Source of the DNA: Oxynema aestuarii AP17
GTDB taxonomy: Bacteria > Cyanobacteriota > Cyanobacteriia > Cyanobacteriales > Laspinemataceae
Direction of reading: 5' to 3'
DNA: 64,000 nucleotides
Assembly: GCF_012295525.1 (NCBI RefSeq)
Contig: NZ_CP051167.1
Span: 2,170,001 to 2,234,000 of the forward strand
Position 1 is the first letter of the stretch. Every line of letters begins with the position of its first letter. Of this stretch, positions 61,557-64,000 are shown piece after piece. Under the pieces are notes generated by a model. That model was not told the origin of the DNA. It was given only the letters and a program-made list of their open reading frames with translations, and ran no database searches. The position numbers and the translations under genes were made by a program.

Positions 61557-61599
61557 GTCATTTGTCATTTGTAATCGATCGCGGCAAATGACAAATGAC
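61557..61599. promoter_or_regulatory. hairpin between ccmL and ccmM
   Basis: GTCATTTGTCATTTG (61557-61571) pairs perfectly with CAAATGACAAATGAC (61585-61599) around 13 bases. It lies 30 bases before the ccmM start and downstream of the ccmL stop. It could limit read-through or protect the upstream mRNA; it also looks like an interspersed CATTTGT-type repeat. Confidence 0.75.
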
Positions 61600-61629
61600 C
61601 CGTTTTCAGGAAGGAGGAAATCAAAAATT

Positions 61630-63276
61630 ATGGTAGTCCGTAGCGTCGGCGTCGCCGCCCCCCCCACGCCCTGGTCGAAAAACTTAGCCGAACCGCAAAT
61701 CGATACATCCGCATACGTTCATTCCTTTTCTAACATCATCGGGGATGTACGCATCGGACCGAACGTCCTCGTTGCACCGGGAACCTCGATTCGCGCCGAT
61801 GAAGGCTTCCCCTTCAATATCGGTGCGGGAAGCAACATCCAAGATGGGGTCGTCATTCACGGGTTGGAACAAGGCCGAGTCATCGGCGATGACGGCAAAG
61901 AATATTCCGTCTGGATCGGCAAAAATGCTTCGATCACCCACATGACCTTGATTCACGGTCCGGCTTACATCGGCGATAACTGTTTTATCGGCTTCCGCTC
62001 CACCGTGTTCAACGCCCGGGTAGGAGAGGGCTGTATCGTCATGATGCACGCCCTGATTCAAGATGTGGAAATTCCCCCCGGAAAATACGTGCCTTCCGGC
62101 TCGGTGATTACCAACCAACAACAGGCCGATCGCCTCCCGGACGTGCAACAGGCCGATATTCAATTTAGTCGCCACGTCGTCGATATTAACGAAGCCTTGC
62201 GCTCGGGATATCAATGTGCGGAAAACGTGGCTTGTGTTACCAATATTCGCAACGAAATGAATACAGCAAGTAATTCTAACGGTTTTGGCGCTTCTTCCTC
62301 TAACTCGACCCTCTCCCCGGAAGTGGTGAATCAAGTGCGGCAACTGCTCGATAGCGGCTATCGCATCGGCACGGAACATGTAGACGAGCGCCGTTTCCGC
62401 ACCGGATCGTGGAAGAGCTGCGCCCCCATCGACAGCAAGCAAGTCTCGCAAGTGGTCGGCGCCCTGGAAGCCTGTCTGGCGGAACATCGCGGCGAATACG
62501 TGCGCCTGATCGGCATCGACCCGAAAGCCAAACGCCGGGTTCTCGAAACCATCATCCAACGCCCCAACGGTCAAGCTACCTTTAGCCGCCAAAGCGGCAG
62601 CTACAGCCCCTCCCGCCCCAGTTCCGCCAGTGCGGGCGCTGCCGGATCGGCGAGTTTTGACGGGGAAGTGGTCGAACAAGTGCGTCAACTGATCCAGAGT
62701 GGCTATCGCATCGGGACGGAACATGTAGACGAGCGCCGTTTCCGTACCGGGTCGTGGAAGAGCTGCGCCCCCATCGACAGCAAGCAAGTTTCCGAAGTGA
62801 TGGACGCCCTCGCCGCCTGCTTGGTGGAACATAGCGGGGAATACGTGCGCCTGATCGGCATCGACCCGAAAGCCAAACGCCGGGTGGTCGAAACCATCAT
62901 CCAACGTCCCGGAGATCCGGCGCCGAGTGCGGGCGCCCGTCCGGCGAGTGGTAGCAGTAGCGGCAGTTTCGGCGGGAGCACTTCGGCGACGGCGACGGCA
63001 ACGGCGACGAGTACCAAGCTCGATCGCGAGGTGGTCGAACAAGTGCAGCAGCTCCTCGCGGGGGGTTTCCGCATCGGCGCGGAACATGTGGACGAGCGCC
63101 GTTTCCGTACCGGGTCGTGGAAGAGCTGCGGTCAACTCGACGCCACCAGCGCCGCCGGAGCGATCGCCGGACTGGAAAACTTCATGTCGCAATATAGCGG
63201 GGAATACGTGCGCCTGATCGGTATCGACCCGAAAGCCAAACGCCGGGTGGTGGAGACGATCGTTCAAAGACCGTAG
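61630..63276 (+). CDS. ccmM: carboxysome assembly protein CcmM with three SSU-like domains
   Basis: This is a 548-residue protein started at ATG 61630, preceded by AGGAAGGAGG. Residues about 20-200 are a gamma-carbonic-anhydrase-like left-handed helix with the zinc-type His ([15 protein letters not shown]). Three Rubisco small-subunit-like repeats follow (about 225-315, 340-425, 462-548), each with GYRIG(T/A)[16 protein letters not shown] and [15 protein letters not shown]. They bind Rubisco and condense it in the carboxysome. Repeats 1 and 2 have a second Cys 18 residues after the first, repeat 3 does not. An internal ATG at 62257 could start the short form made of SSU-like repeats only, as in other beta-cyanobacteria. 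Confidence 0.96.
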   Translation: MVVRSVGVAAPPTPWSKNLAEPQIDTSAYVHSFSNIIGDVRIGPNVLVAPGTSIRADEGFPFNIGAGSNIQDGVVIHGLEQGRVIGDDGKEYSVWIGKNASITHMTLIHGPAYIGDNCFIGFRSTVFNARVGEGCIVMMHALIQDVEIPPGKYVPSGSVITNQQQADRLPDVQQADIQFSRHVVDINEALRSGYQCAENVACVTNIRNEMNTASNSNGFGASSSNSTLSPEVVNQVRQLLDSGYRIGTEHVDERRFRTGSWKSCAPIDSKQVSQVVGALEACLAEHRGEYVRLIGIDPKAKRRVLETIIQRPNGQATFSRQSGSYSPSRPSSASAGAAGSASFDGEVVEQVRQLIQSGYRIGTEHVDERRFRTGSWKSCAPIDSKQVSEVMDALAACLVEHSGEYVRLIGIDPKAKRRVVETIIQRPGDPAPSAGARPASGSSSGSFGGSTSATATATATSTKLDREVVEQVQQLLAGGFRIGAEHVDERRFRTGSWKSCGQLDATSAAGAIAGLENFMSQYSGEYVRLIGIDPKAKRRVVETIVQRP

Positions 63277-63445
63277 ATCTCCCTAGATCTCGTTGGCAAT
63301 CCCTTTGCGTCGGCGGGGGGAGTCGGGGTGGCGTTGGCGCTAACTTCCCTCCGACTCCCCCGATCGCCCGCGCGATCGCGGCTTGCCCGACGGTCGTATG
63401 CACGATAAATGATTTTTGTCAAGACCCTTTGAGGTTTGATTTCCC

Positions 63446-64000
63446 ATGTATTTGCCGCCCCTACGAGCCACTGACAACCAGATGGTGTACGTCAGTGGCG
63501 ACGTAAAGCTTGACGAGAGTGCGGCGATCGCCCCTGGGGTGATTCTCCAAGCGAGTCCAAACAGTCAGTTGATCGTCAGTGCCGGGGTATCGATCGGGAT
63601 GGGGGCGATCGTCCAAGCCCATCAAGGTACCCTGACGATCGCCGAAGGGGCGACCCTCGGAGCCGGAGTATTGGCGATCGGAAGTGGAACGATCGGGGCG
63701 AATGCCTGCCTCGGCGCCGCGACCACAGTCCTCAATCCCGCGATCGCCCCCGGGAAAATCGTTCCCGCAGGTTCGATCCTCGGCGATCGCAGCCGTCAGT
63801 GGAGCGATATTGCTCTCCCCGAACCCGCCCCGACCCCCGAACCTGTGGCCGACGACGCCGCGAAGGAACCAGACCGACCGGAACCACCCAGCCCCGCCCC
63901 GCCACCGACTCCCCCGACGGCAACGGAAACCGAAACGAACTTAGAAACGGAATTAGAAACGGAAACTGGATCGACCACCGAACCGACGGGGGACGATCGC
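63446..64000 (+). CDS. ccmN: carboxysome protein CcmN, 3' end beyond the window
   Basis: The frame opens at ATG 63446 and is still open at the right edge after 185 codons. Residues 1-125 are hexapeptide-repeat left-handed helix (VYVSGDVKLDESAAIAPGVILQAS ... IGMGAIVQAHQGTLTIAEGATLGAGVLAIGSGTIGANACLG). A Pro/Glu/Thr-rich linker (PEPAPTPEPVADDAAKEPDRPEPPSPAPPP) follows. In CcmN the helix binds CcmM, and a short amphipathic C-terminal peptide, not visible here, binds the CcmK shell. Last gene seen of the carboxysome operon, 169 bp after ccmM. Confidence 0.93.
   Translation, partial: MYLPPLRATDNQMVYVSGDVKLDESAAIAPGVILQASPNSQLIVSAGVSIGMGAIVQAHQGTLTIAEGATLGAGVLAIGSGTIGANACLGAATTVLNPAIAPGKIVPAGSILGDRSRQWSDIALPEPAPTPEPVADDAAKEPDRPEPPSPAPPPTPPTATETETNLETELETETGSTTEPTGDDR

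Noticed and set aside
61684-63267. 527-residue open frame on the minus strand opposite ccmM
   Set aside because: It mirrors the repeated ccmM sequence, is Arg/His/Ala-rich with no known domain and has no start signal; ccmM is certain.

Overview
The window comes from a cyanobacterium. It carries a beta-carboxysome operon (three ccmK, ccmL, ccmM with Rubisco-small-subunit-like repeats, and the start of ccmN), the CO2-uptake NDH-1 genes ndhF4-ndhD4-cupB, a devBCA exporter, several families known mainly from cyanobacteria, and very frequent HIP1 octamers (GCGATCGC). The many palindromic repeats, tnpB genes and small inverted-repeat elements fit a filamentous, Oscillatoriales-like genome, but I cannot name a species.

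Layout. 1-4954 is an accessory locus. A partial AAA+ ATPase, a small membrane protein and a protein with a duplicated domain run on the minus strand. They diverge from an HTH-NB-ARC gene that is broken by an IS630-type element and a nonsense codon. 5372-10901 holds an FtsH protease (plus strand) and, on the minus strand, an MscS channel, an unknown protein, a thioredoxin-like [2Fe-2S] ferredoxin and a c-heme DUF3365 protein. 11002-17937 looks like a sulfide-response region: an HlyD adaptor, an ArsR regulator and sulfide:quinone oxidoreductase on the minus strand, diverging from a second-type Rieske protein, a rhodanese, a methyltransferase and a thioredoxin-reductase-like flavoprotein.

18519-41712 is mostly ordinary chromosome: HD metalloprotein, WD40 protein, PcrA helicase, ABC1 kinase, GDP-mannose genes, LCP protein, subtilase, RDD protein, HAD phosphatase, devBCA and argD, ending with a decayed pseudogene. 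41731-50581 is rich in mobile DNA: three tnpB genes without tnpA, one of them broken, lie among a K+ channel, a DUF6065 protein, a TPR protein and a DUF1818 protein. 51080-54460 has small conserved genes (SCP2-like, DUF2808, rhodanese, a nitronate-monooxygenase-like enzyme). 54559-64000 is the CO2-concentrating region: ndhF4-ndhD4-cupB on the minus strand diverge from ccmK-ccmK-ccmK-ccmL-ccmM-ccmN on the plus strand.

How the genes work together. The last 10 kb joins constitutive-type CO2 hydration at the NDH-1 complex with assembly of the carboxysome shell and core, so inorganic carbon uptake and fixation lie side by side. In the sulfide region, SQR would feed electrons from sulfide into the quinone pool, the extra Rieske protein could serve a modified cytochrome b6f complex, and the rhodanese and flavoprotein could handle sulfane sulfur, under an ArsR regulator with cysteines placed like those of persulfide sensors.

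Small repeats are the other theme. There is one inverted-repeat element with a 10-bp target duplication, a set of elements whose ends match the resident IS630, and palindromes inserted inside coding sequences (the NB-ARC gene and two tnpB genes).
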